Assembly: GCA_017421145.1 (NCBI GenBank)
Contig: JAFOTA010000135.1
Span: 1-6,073, forward strand
From: Treponema sp.
GTDB lineage: Bacteria; Spirochaetota; Spirochaetia; Treponematales; Treponemataceae
DNA: 6,073 nucleotides
Direction of reading: 5' to 3'
Shown: positions 1 through 6,072 of the stretch, one piece after another
Layout of the letters: the number at the start of each line of letters is the position of its first letter
How positions within the stretch are numbered: position 1 is the first letter of the stretch
Made by a program: the position numbers and the translations under genes
The notes under the pieces: model-generated
What the model was told of the DNA's origin: nothing
Databases searched by the model: none
Seen by the model: only the letters and a program-made list of their open reading frames with translations

Positions 1-54
1 AAATTCATCTCCGAAATGCTTTTGAGGGAAAAGGAAAGGGACGGTGAAAAATAA
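1..54 (+). CDS. C-terminal tail of an unidentified upstream gene (partial)
   Basis: Frame 1 is open from the first base of the window to a TAA at 52-54 and reads KFISEMLLREKERDGEK, a charged, helix-like tail. The other two forward frames close at 23-25 and 45-47. If real, the gene would overlap the lptD-like GTG start at 44 by 11 nt, an arrangement that usually means translational coupling in an operon. Seventeen codons are too few to recognise a family. It could also be chance open frame ahead of lptD; no -35/-10 pair is obvious in these 43 bases, which mildly favours an operon. Confidence 0.4.
   Translation, partial: KFISEMLLREKERDGEK
31..40 (+). promoter_or_regulatory. Ribosome binding site for the lptD-like gene
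   Basis: The purine run AAGGAAAGGG ends 3 nt before the GTG at 44, and its first AAGG lies 9 nt before it. It supports GTG 44 as the start: an in-frame TGA at 23-25 leaves no earlier start, and the next in-frame ATG (codon 29) would destroy the signal peptide. Confidence 0.6.
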
Positions 55-3000
55 AGTCTGCCTGAAAAAGATTTTCTTATCTGCGGGTAAATCATTGATT
101 CTCGCTTTTCTCATTCTGTCCGCGGGCATGCCGGTTGCGTTTGCAGATGAAAACGTAACGAACATAAAGATTGAGAACGCGCAGAAAACCGAATACAAAA
201 AAAACGAAGAGACCGGAGATGACGAGATTGTTTTGACTGGCGCGGTTTCCGTTTCTGTAACCAAAGGAAATTCTGTCACGACAATAACGGCATCAAAGCT
301 TGTGTTCAACAGAGTGACGAACATGCTTTATGCAGAAGGTTCCGTTACGCTGAAACAAACCGGCGGAGAGTCAGGCACTCAGGATATTTCTGCGGAGACG
401 CTTCTTTTCAACACGGAGACGCTTGAAGGAATCTTCGATCATGGAAAGGCTGTGCAGGCTTCGAGCGATGCAATAAATCTTCCGTCAGGATCAAAGATTT
501 TCGTTTCATCGGATATTTTCGGACGTGATTCTTCGCAGACCGTCGTTTTTAAAAATGCAACTATGACTTTCTGTGATGAAGAAAATCCGCACTGGAAAAT
601 ATGGGCGTCAAAAATCTGGCTGTTGCCCGGCGGTGAATTTGCTTTTTTGAATGCCGTTCTTTTTATAGGCCAGGTTCCGGTCATGTATCTTCCCGCATTC
701 TATTATCCTAAGGACGAGCTTGTGTTCAACCCATCGTTCGGTTATGACAAACGGAAGGGATATTTTTTCAATACGACCACATATCTTATCGGACGGAAGC
801 CTTTGGAAAGCTCCAGCGGAAAAGATGACATGGGAGCCGCACTGTTTGATTTCATGAAATCGAACACATTGAAGGAACAGAAGCTTGAAGGTCTTGTCCT
901 CCATAATCTTGAGGAAGATTATAAGGAAGACACTTCCACTTATCTGAAAGTCATGGCGGATTATTATACGAACCTAGGCGGCATGATCGGAATTGAGGGT
1001 GCTGCAAAACCGAATCAATACCTGACTTCGGTTGACGGATTTTTTGACATTGGATTTTCCCGCACCGTCTTCTATGATTCCGCATCAGCGTCATATATTC
1101 CTTATTCATCTGGCGGAACTAAATACAACGACGGCTCAAACTTCCTGGGATTAAGCCTTCCGTTCAGATATGCGGGCGCAATCAATCTGACTCTTGCAAA
1201 ACCGTTTTCATTCAGGCTCGCAATGCCTTTTTATTCCGATCCATTTTTTAAAGATGATTTCGGAAACAGATCCGAATACATGGATTGGATAGGTTTTCTG
1301 ATGAGCGGTTCGGGTGAAGAAAAATCAAGCACCGGTACGGTTTCGTCATTCACGTGGGATGCATCGGCAAGCTATACGGTTCCTCTACCTGATTTTGTCA
1401 AGCCGTATGTTTCGTCTGCATCTATTTCCGCATCTTCATCCCTTATGTTCAGTTCCATGACTGCATCTTCTCTCCAGTCCGCCGACAATTGGAAATCATA
1501 TACGCCTGAAAGACAATTCTTCTATCCGTCCCAGGTTGCGCCGGTAAAGATTTCTGGAAAGGTTTCTGGAACGATCTATTCATATTCCGACGAAAAATAT
1601 TCATCTCCTTCAGCTTCAAATTCAAGCTCAAATTCATTTCAAGTGCCGCTTGATGTTCCTGAAGAATTTGCTGAAGAAAAATCGGAGGAAAAGGCTCAGG
1701 TTCAGGAAACAAAAAAAGCAGTTTTAAGTGAAAATGATTTTCCTCTGCTCGAAAACAATTCGTCGGGATCCGTCAAAAAAATAGAGGGACTCAAATTCAA
1801 TCTGGGCTATTCAATAAATCCGCAGTTCACGTCGCAGATAAACTACAGCGCGTCAAATCTTACCTGTGCTTCAGATTTTAAATGGAGTGAAATCCTTTCG
1901 TCATACTGGCAGATAAAAGTTCCTGCATCTCTCAACGGAAGCCTTTCATACCGCGGTGATTTTCTTTCGGTGAATTCAAGCCTGAATTTTGATCCTGCAT
2001 ATCAGACCCACCCGAGCCTTGAAGGATATTCAGCATCGTCCGCCGCATCTGTACGCAAAAGTGATTACAACGCTTTTTCGATGAACCTTGCAGAATCATC
2101 TTCGGTGACCGTGAAGCCGCTGATTTATACTGACATGTTCAGTAAATCTTCCGTTTCATGGACAAACACGGCAAAAATAATCCGCACTGAATTCTTGGGC
2201 GACGTTGATAATCCTGAATGGAAATTTTCCGGGCTTGACGTGACCGATGACAAGAGCATAACCGCGCACTCTCTTACAGGAACTTTTTCTGCAGTCGAGG
2301 ACGATGATTTTTCACAGACACTTACTCTTGTGTCGAATCTTCCGCCGCAGAACGAATCATATTCCGCTTCTTTGAATCTCGTGTTTCCGTATGTGACCGG
2401 TTCGTTTTCAGGGGGCATATCAAGCACGAAGAATCCCGACGGCACTAAAAAATGGACGCCGGAACTCCTTAAGCAGAGCTTGTCAGCAAAATTCTTTTCT
2501 GGAACCGACAATGCGCTCACGTTCACGGAATCCTTCAATTACAATCTGGAAAAATTTTCTCCCGATGCCCTGAAGCTTTCGTTGTCTTGGAGAAATCTTT
2601 CGCTTGCTTTCGTCATGTCAACGACATACAAATATAATTTTGACAGTTCTACCGGTTGGGTTGCGGAAACTGAAAAATCGTTCATTGCAGACAACATTTC
2701 GCTCAGCTATTCATATCCAGGAAAAACTTTCTCTTGGTACGGCGAAAAAGTCAAGCTCACTCCTTCGCTCAGCACATCGGTCGTATTCGACTGCATCAGG
2801 CGCACCAACAGCTATTTCCGTTTTGCTCCGTCGCTTACTTTTAAAATCAACGATTTCCTTGACCTTTCGTTCAGCTCTGAATCAAAGAACTCGGTCATAT
2901 ACCGCTATTTCCAGGGACTGGTGAACGACGGCGTTGAGATTCCTGGTGAGACCAATCTTTTCGTGGATCTGCTCAATTCGTTTGCTTTCTGGAGCGACAC

Positions 3001-3259
3001 AGAGTTTATAGATCCTGATCAGACGAAAAGAAAATCATCGGGATTCAAGCTCAAGAACCTTAAGATCACCGCGACCCACAATCTGCATGACTGGGATTTG
3101 TCGGCAAGTTTCAGCGTAAGCCCGCGCCTTGTGACTACGGGAGGACGCAAGCAGTACAACTTTGATCCTTACATAACGCTTTCGGTCGTGTGGCGGCCTA
3201 TGTCCAGCATGAAGGCGGAAGTTGTGGACAAATACGGCGAGTGGTCTTTGAATCCATAA
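44..3259 (+). CDS. lptD: LptD/OstA-family outer-membrane assembly protein
   Basis: Predicted outer-membrane beta-barrel protein of the LptD (OstA/Imp) family, which inserts lipopolysaccharide or a comparable glycolipid into the outer leaflet. Residues 1-34 form a signal peptide (basic start, hydrophobic core, cleavage after AFA34). Residues about 41-140 match the OstA/LptA-like jelly-roll: alternating beta pattern, LTGAVSVSV, LYAEGSVTL, ISAETLLFNTET. Residues about 168-250 carry the LptD signature: FCDEENPHWKIWASKI, then VPVMYLPAFYYPKDEL and NPSFGYDKRKGYFFNTTTYL, equivalent to the 'VPVFYLPYF...P' block of the family. The rest is Ser/aromatic-rich amphipathic barrel. At 1071 aa it is much longer than E. 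coli LptD (784 aa); part of the excess is a Ser- and Glu/Lys-rich, probably disordered insert at about 515-575. Cysteines are only C6 (signal), C177, C608 and C917, so the C-terminal Cys pair used for the E. coli LptD disulfides is absent. Start is GTG with a purine-rich RBS. Treponemes are reported to lack classical LPS, so the cargo is uncertain. Family assignment is firm; the substrate is inference. Confidence 0.88.
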   Translation: MKNKVCLKKIFLSAGKSLILAFLILSAGMPVAFADENVTNIKIENAQKTEYKKNEETGDDEIVLTGAVSVSVTKGNSVTTITASKLVFNRVTNMLYAEGSVTLKQTGGESGTQDISAETLLFNTETLEGIFDHGKAVQASSDAINLPSGSKIFVSSDIFGRDSSQTVVFKNATMTFCDEENPHWKIWASKIWLLPGGEFAFLNAVLFIGQVPVMYLPAFYYPKDELVFNPSFGYDKRKGYFFNTTTYLIGRKPLESSSGKDDMGAALFDFMKSNTLKEQKLEGLVLHNLEEDYKEDTSTYLKVMADYYTNLGGMIGIEGAAKPNQYLTSVDGFFDIGFSRTVFYDSASASYIPYSSGGTKYNDGSNFLGLSLPFRYAGAINLTLAKPFSFRLAMPFYSDPFFKDDFGNRSEYMDWIGFLMSGSGEEKSSTGTVSSFTWDASASYTVPLPDFVKPYVSSASISASSSLMFSSMTASSLQSADNWKSYTPERQFFYPSQVAPVKISGKVSGTIYSYSDEKYSSPSASNSSSNSFQVPLDVPEEFAEEKSEEKAQVQETKKAVLSENDFPLLENNSSGSVKKIEGLKFNLGYSINPQFTSQINYSASNLTCASDFKWSEILSSYWQIKVPASLNGSLSYRGDFLSVNSSLNFDPAYQTHPSLEGYSASSAASVRKSDYNAFSMNLAESSSVTVKPLIYTDMFSKSSVSWTNTAKIIRTEFLGDVDNPEWKFSGLDVTDDKSITAHSLTGTFSAVEDDDFSQTLTLVSNLPPQNESYSASLNLVFPYVTGSFSGGISSTKNPDGTKKWTPELLKQSLSAKFFSGTDNALTFTESFNYNLEKFSPDALKLSLSWRNLSLAFVMSTTYKYNFDSSTGWVAETEKSFIADNISLSYSYPGKTFSWYGEKVKLTPSLSTSVVFDCIRRTNSYFRFAPSLTFKINDFLDLSFSSESKNSVIYRYFQGLVNDGVEIPGETNLFVDLLNSFAFWSDTEFIDPDQTKRKSSGFKLKNLKITATHNLHDWDLSASFSVSPRLVTTGGRKQYNFDPYITLSVVWRPMSSMKAEVVDKYGEWSLNP

Positions 3260-3274
3260 AAAATCAAAAAAAAT

Positions 3275-3303
3275 TTGCACTCCCGGAAAAAAGTGATTAT
3301 ATT
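3275..3303 (+). promoter_or_regulatory. Sigma70-type promoter for the coiled-coil protein gene
   Basis: TTGCAC at 3275-3280 and TATATT at 3298-3303 are separated by 17 nt, the optimal spacing, in an AT-rich gap between the lptD stop (3257-3259) and the ATG at 3349. Initiation would fall near 3310. No hairpin plus T-run terminator is visible after lptD, so the downstream gene may receive both read-through and its own transcript. Confidence 0.6.
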
Positions 3304-3336
3304 TGTTTATAAGATTTCTTAACAGATTTTTTTCTT

Positions 3337-3341
3337 GGAGG
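3337..3341 (+). promoter_or_regulatory. Strong Shine-Dalgarno (GGAGG)
   Basis: GGAGG lies 7 nt before the ATG at 3349, close to ideal. It selects this frame over the overlapping frame that begins at 3335, whose start has no such site, and suggests that the 137-aa protein is well translated. Confidence 0.8.
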
Positions 3342-3348
3342 ATGAGAT

Positions 3349-3762
3349 ATGGCTGATGATAAGAAGTTCAGTAACACGGTCCTGGATTTTATCGACAAAG
3401 TTGCGGAGTCCAGCAAAAAAGGATTCATGGCTGCAGGGGAGGCAATCTCTGATTTCGGAGATAAATCGGTCGTGCGCATTGAAATCGGCCAGCTTAAGTC
3501 GAAGCTTTCGAAAGCCTATGCAGATTTGGGAAAAAATGTCTATGAAAAATTCGAAATGCAGAAACTGACGCAGATTTCTACTTCGGATGATTTGGATGTC
3601 GCATCTTTAGTTGATTCAATCAGAAAAATCGAGGCTGAAATAAAAAAGCGCGAGGACAATCTGGAGAACAGCAAAAAAGAGAAAAAAGAAAAAAAATCTG
3701 CCGGTCCTGATTCTGAAAAAACAGCTGATGACAGCACTTCAGATCAGTCATCCGGTCAGTAG
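3349..3762 (+). CDS. Conserved-looking coiled-coil protein of unknown function, 137 aa
   Basis: I do not recognise a named family. The protein has no signal peptide or membrane segment and should be cytoplasmic. Residues 1-40 are a mixed helical start (VLDFIDKVAESSKKGFMAAGE) with an amphipathic look. Residues about 42-70 (RIEIGQLKSKLSKAYADLG) and 83-115 (LVDSIRKIEAEIKKREDNL) have heptad-like spacing of I/L/V among K/E and probably form two coiled-coil helices. Residues 108-137 are a Lys/Glu then Ser/Asp-rich disordered tail. Translation is strongly supported by GGAGG at 7 nt and by a promoter just upstream. It lies downstream of lptD but with its own promoter, so a shared role with lptD is possible but not shown. 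The layout resembles small helical phasin-like or stress-type proteins, but that is only a resemblance in shape. Confidence 0.85.
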   Translation: MADDKKFSNTVLDFIDKVAESSKKGFMAAGEAISDFGDKSVVRIEIGQLKSKLSKAYADLGKNVYEKFEMQKLTQISTSDDLDVASLVDSIRKIEAEIKKREDNLENSKKEKKEKKSAGPDSEKTADDSTSDQSSGQ

Positions 3763-3772
3763 CGTTTTTTTA

Positions 3773-3802
3773 GCGGACTGCTCATTTCAACGGGCAGTCT
3801 GT
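3773..3802 (+). terminator. Stem-loop after the coiled-coil gene (possible terminator)
   Basis: Positions 3773-3783 (GCGGACTGCTC) pair with 3792-3802 (GGGCAGTCTGT) to give an 11-bp stem containing three G:U pairs, around an 8-nt loop at 3784-3791. It starts 11 nt after the TAG of the upstream gene. A T7 run (3764-3770) precedes rather than follows the stem, and no T-run follows, so it is not a canonical intrinsic terminator. It could protect the 3' end of the upstream mRNA or act as a weak terminator. Confidence 0.4.
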
Positions 3803-3854
3803 GTATCATCCAGTCATATATGAGCCGCTTTCTTAAGCACGGATTAAAATGTCC

Positions 3855-3882
3855 TTGACTTTGCAAAAATAGGTGCTATACT
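3855..3882 (+). promoter_or_regulatory. Extended -10 sigma70 promoter for the P13-like/hydrolase pair
   Basis: TTGACT at 3855-3860 and TATACT at 3877-3882 are 16 nt apart, and the -10 is preceded by TG (TGCTATACT, 3874-3882), giving an extended -10. This is the best promoter in the window. Initiation would be near 3889, leaving a leader of about 45 nt before the ATG at 3936. With only 9 nt between the next two genes, it probably drives both. Confidence 0.72.
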
Positions 3883-3935
3883 TAAATTTATCTGATTGAA
3901 ATGAATTTGTGTTTATCATCAGGCTGGATTGACGA

Positions 3936-4379
3936 ATGAAAAAAATAATTGCCTTATTGATTTTAGGGTTATCTTTCGCGGCGTGCATATCTGCCCAAAA
4001 AGCTGATACGACCGGGTATAAAATAAAAAATGCCCTGATCGGTTTCGGTTTGGGTTCCCGTCAGCAAGGCGATATTAATTCTGCTGATTTTCTCTTGAAA
4101 ATGGATTTGACCGGGCTTACCCTTATGGCGGCAGGCGGCACTGGTCTCGGGCTTACAAGTTTTATCTATCAATATCTTCACGCATATTACGGCGATGTAA
4201 CCACGGCTGATTTTTGGATAAGCGGTTCCGTGCTTGGTCTTGGTGCCGTTGTCTTTATCTCCGGTAGAATCCTCGGAATAATCCTTCCTGACAGATTCGT
4301 CATAAATGAAAATGCGGATTTGTCAATGGACATCCTTGAGGACGGTGATGTGGCTCTTTCCTTGCAGCTTAGGCTTTGA
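3936..4379 (+). CDS. P13-family porin-like membrane protein
   Basis: The 147-aa protein resembles the P13 family, a channel-forming surface protein first described in Borrelia. Matching blocks from my knowledge of the family are LIGFGLGSRQQGDI at residues 34-47 (P13: 'FLGFGIGSFAQGDI'), the D-x-x-G-L-x-L-x-A-A-G stretch at about 57-68, and GRILGIILPDRF at about 110-121 ('...LTEIILPFTFAN'). Residues 1-20 are an export signal; cleavage after ISA20 is possible, but FAAC17 also resembles a relaxed spirochaetal lipobox, so a lipoprotein form cannot be excluded. Hydrophobic helices lie at about 57-78 and 94-118. The protein ends in a beta-like LSLQLRL. An in-frame TGA at 3930-3932 fixes ATG 3936 as the first start; the RBS is weak (AGG/TGGA 8-15 nt upstream). 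It is preceded by a strong promoter and followed 9 nt later by a lipoprotein hydrolase. Pore activity is inferred from the family. Confidence 0.75.
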   Translation: MKKIIALLILGLSFAACISAQKADTTGYKIKNALIGFGLGSRQQGDINSADFLLKMDLTGLTLMAAGGTGLGLTSFIYQYLHAYYGDVTTADFWISGSVLGLGAVVFISGRILGIILPDRFVINENADLSMDILEDGDVALSLQLRL

Positions 4380-4383
4380 GGTG
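4378..4383 (+). promoter_or_regulatory. RBS overlapping the P13-like stop codon; decides the hydrolase start
   Basis: GAGGTG begins inside the TGA stop (4377-4379) of the P13-like gene. It is 5 nt from the ATG at 4389 but only 2 nt from the GTG at 4386, so ATG 4389 is the better start. The overlap with the stop suggests translational coupling of the two genes. Confidence 0.65.
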
Positions 4384-4388
4384 CCGTG

Positions 4389-5414
4389 ATGAAGATTAAA
4401 AAACTTTTTCTTTCGGCCGTAGTATTGTTTTTCTTCACCGGATGCTGTGCATATATTGACAGCATTAATAGATTGACTGAGTTCGACCGTTTGTTTGCGG
4501 TTGAATGGAACGAGTCGGTAGGAACAAGAGTCCCGGATTTGAAGTATGGTGACGGAGAATACTATAATAATTTTGATTTGTATCTTCCTTCTGACTGCGC
4601 TTCCGAAAAAAGCAGGCATCTTATACTGTTTGTCCACGGCGGTGGATGGACTTCGGGCAGCAAGATTGACGGTGATATTTATTGCAAGTATTTTACGTCC
4701 AAAGGCTATGTCACTTCTTCGATAGATTATACGCTGATGGACGGAGAACACAATCCTTCTATATCAAGCATAAACGGAGAATTGCTGGATGCTGTTTCGG
4801 CGGTCAAGTCTGCGGCGCATGAAAGGGGATATGATCTTGTTGACATGGCGCTTTTCGGATTTTCTGCAGGTGCGTGTCAGGTTCTTTTGTATGCTTTCAA
4901 AGAAAATGCAAGATCTGCGTTGCCCGTAAAATTCATAATGGATTGGTCCGGTCCTACGTCGTTGAATCCTGATGATTGGACGACCGAAGCCGGTGTCTGG
5001 TCTCCGTTGTGCCTCATGACCGGATTGGATGGAACTTACGGTGGAGAGGCAAGCCTTATCTGCAAATTCAGCGGGCAGCCGTGTACTGCGGATATGGTTG
5101 CTGATGGTTCTGCCAGAACTATCTGGGAATCGATTTCACCGATCACGTATGTAACGTCATCCATTCCTCCTGTGCTTCTGTGTTACGGCAGCTATGACCA
5201 GCTTGTTCCTGTCAGGCATCAGAAACTTTTGATTGATAGGATGAAAAGCTCCGGGTTGATAAAGCTCGGTTTGGAAGATGGAGTGCATGCGGAAGAAGAG
5301 CGTTTTTATGTCATAGAATTTCCTAATTCTGGACATTCACTTTGCAGCGACCTTGATAAAGGCATGGAATTCCAGAGGGTTGCGGACATATATTGCAATA
5401 GGTATTTTCAATAG
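4389..5414 (+). CDS. Lipoprotein alpha/beta hydrolase (carboxylesterase-like)
   Basis: Membrane-anchored serine hydrolase of the alpha/beta-hydrolase fold, 341 aa from ATG 4389. Residues 1-18 are a lipoprotein signal; FTGC puts the lipidated cysteine at C19. The core shows HGGGW at 83-87, the oxyanion-hole motif of the hormone-sensitive-lipase/BD-FAE type esterases, then the nucleophile elbow GFSAG at 157-161 (Ser159), a probable acid at Asp270 in GSYDQLVP, and the catalytic histidine His316 in NSGHSL. The triad order and spacing are normal, and WSGPTSL at about 186-192 is also usual in this group, so the enzyme looks intact. Likely substrates are ester-linked acyl or acetyl groups, such as acetylated or feruloylated glycans or lipids; the sequence does not decide. 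The mature part keeps ten cysteines besides the lipidated one, many for an exported protein. The upstream GTG (4386) would add one Met but fits the RBS less well. It forms an apparent operon with the P13-like gene. Confidence 0.88.
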   Translation: MKIKKLFLSAVVLFFFTGCCAYIDSINRLTEFDRLFAVEWNESVGTRVPDLKYGDGEYYNNFDLYLPSDCASEKSRHLILFVHGGGWTSGSKIDGDIYCKYFTSKGYVTSSIDYTLMDGEHNPSISSINGELLDAVSAVKSAAHERGYDLVDMALFGFSAGACQVLLYAFKENARSALPVKFIMDWSGPTSLNPDDWTTEAGVWSPLCLMTGLDGTYGGEASLICKFSGQPCTADMVADGSARTIWESISPITYVTSSIPPVLLCYGSYDQLVPVRHQKLLIDRMKSSGLIKLGLEDGVHAEEERFYVIEFPNSGHSLCSDLDKGMEFQRVADIYCNRYFQ

Positions 5415-6072
5415 AGATGGTTTGTAAAAAAAATCCTGTTTTTTTTGATTTGAAATGTATATGAAGCTTTTTGCATGGAAAATAATGCTTTAGGTTGATA
5501 CGTCTAAGCGCAAAATGCTTGTCTAAGAGGCAAATGTGCAATGTTAAACGTACCTCTCCGCCGAGCCGGAAGCTCCAGCTCATCAGGACCGCGTCCTGAC
5601 GGACAGCGGCATCCTGCACGTTATAGTCGATCAGCCTCAGAGTCTCCGTGGCGGGCAGACCGGCTGCCGTCAGGGTATCCGCAGCCACATTCTGAAGGAC
5701 CGGACGGCGGCAGAACCGCTTCGGGAGCAGTTCCTGCACATCCCGGTCCACTGTAAACTCCAGAAACCTTTCCGCCGCTTCCGGATGCTGTGTTCCCCGG
5801 ACGACCGCCGTCCCGTCAGGCACAGCGCTGGTGCCCTCCGCCGGGTAAGCGAGGGCAATATTGGCCCCCTCCGCGATTTTCCGGAGTGCTGCTTCCTCGA
5901 GGGCGATGCCGGCGAGGGCTGTGCCGTCGGAGACTTCCGCCAGCACATCTCCGGAGCTTTCCAGAAGCCGGCCTTCCAGCTGATCCGCGAACCTGTCAGC
6001 AAACTCCGGATCACCGGTGGCAGCGTTCATGGTCATAATAGCAGTAAAGCTGGAGCCGGACCGCCGGGGATC
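5323..6072 (-). CDS. Iron(III)-type ABC transporter substrate-binding protein, C-terminal part, with read-through tail (partial)
   Basis: The frame is open to the window edge, so the N-terminal half lies outside. From 6072 leftwards it reads DPRRSGSSFTAIMTM, like the 'DPxxSGSSYTAL' block of Fe3+-binding (FbpA/AfuA-type) extracellular solute-binding proteins. It goes on with GIALEEAA, ALAYPAEGTSAVPDGTAVV, HPEAAERFLEF, DVQELLPKRFCRRPV and LRLIDYNVQDAA, all in the order and spacing of that family (usually about 340 aa). These proteins capture a ferric or related ligand outside the cytoplasmic membrane for an ABC importer. Recognisable sequence ends at about residue 172 of the fragment (near 5555); the remaining 75 or so residues, down to the stop at 5323-5325, are translated AT-rich intergenic DNA and the antisense of the hydrolase end, and are surely not native. 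G+C near 60% and GC-rich codons differ from every other gene here. An internal ATG at 6036 is not the true start. Source could be a Gram-positive gut bacterium, but that is a guess. Confidence 0.7.
   Translation of the reverse strand, partial: DPRRSGSSFTAIMTMNAATGDPEFADRFADQLEGRLLESSGDVLAEVSDGTALAGIALEEAALRKIAEGANIALAYPAEGTSAVPDGTAVVRGTQHPEAAERFLEFTVDRDVQELLPKRFCRRPVLQNVAADTLTAAGLPATETLRLIDYNVQDAAVRQDAVLMSWSFRLGGEVRLTLHICLLDKHFALRRINLKHYFPCKKLHIHFKSKKTGFFLQTISIENTYCNICPQPSGIPCLYQGRCKVNVQN
5426..5446 (+). terminator. Weak A8/T8 hairpin after the hydrolase gene
   Basis: A8 (5426-5433), loop TCCTG, T8 (5439-5446) forms an all-A:T stem ending in a T-run, 11 nt past the hydrolase TAG. The stem has no G:C pairs and would be unstable, so termination is only possible; a tract-dependent terminator could work on either strand. 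Confidence 0.3.
5502..5536 (+). repeat. Imperfect tandem repeat, 16 bp, 19-bp period
   Basis: GTCTAAGCGCAAAATG (5502-5517) and GTCTAAGAGGCAAATG (5521-5536) agree at 13 of 16 positions, with the first seven identical. The pair sits just left of the composition change near 5545. It may be a site for a DNA-binding protein, a remnant of an element end, or chance. Confidence 0.4.

Larger units (their letters stand above)
5415..5545. other. AT-rich intergenic stretch between the hydrolase and the foreign-looking end
   Basis: No start, RBS or promoter of note is seen. It holds an A8/T8 inverted repeat (5426-5446), an imperfect 16-bp direct repeat (5502-5517 and 5521-5536) and, at its right edge, an abrupt rise in G+C. 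Only the read-through tail of the - strand frame crosses it. Confidence 0.6.

Noticed and set aside
2125..2538. A 137-aa - strand frame inside the lptD-like gene.
   Set aside because: It is antisense to the continuous barrel coding sequence, with irregular composition and no domain.
3335..3568. A 77-aa + frame overlapping the start of the coiled-coil gene.
   Set aside because: Its start lies on the GGAGG itself, so it has no usable RBS; the frame at 3349 has the correct spacing and a sensible protein.
4323..4751. A 142-aa - strand frame across the porin/hydrolase boundary.
   Set aside because: It is antisense to two well-supported genes, lacks an RBS and has no recognisable motif.
5464..5490. 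AAGC...GCTT inverted ends suggesting a hairpin after the hydrolase gene.
   Set aside because: Only four outer pairs plus a few A:T pairs form, with mismatches between; too weak to call a structure.
5541..5756. Forward 71-aa open frame rich in Ser, Arg and Pro.
   Set aside because: It is the opposite-strand shadow of the GC-rich substrate-binding protein gene; its composition is typical of such shadows and it has no RBS.
5670..6038. Other open frames on both strands in the GC-rich end.
   Set aside because: High G+C leaves few stops in every frame. Only the frame from 6072 on the - strand shows family motifs in order.
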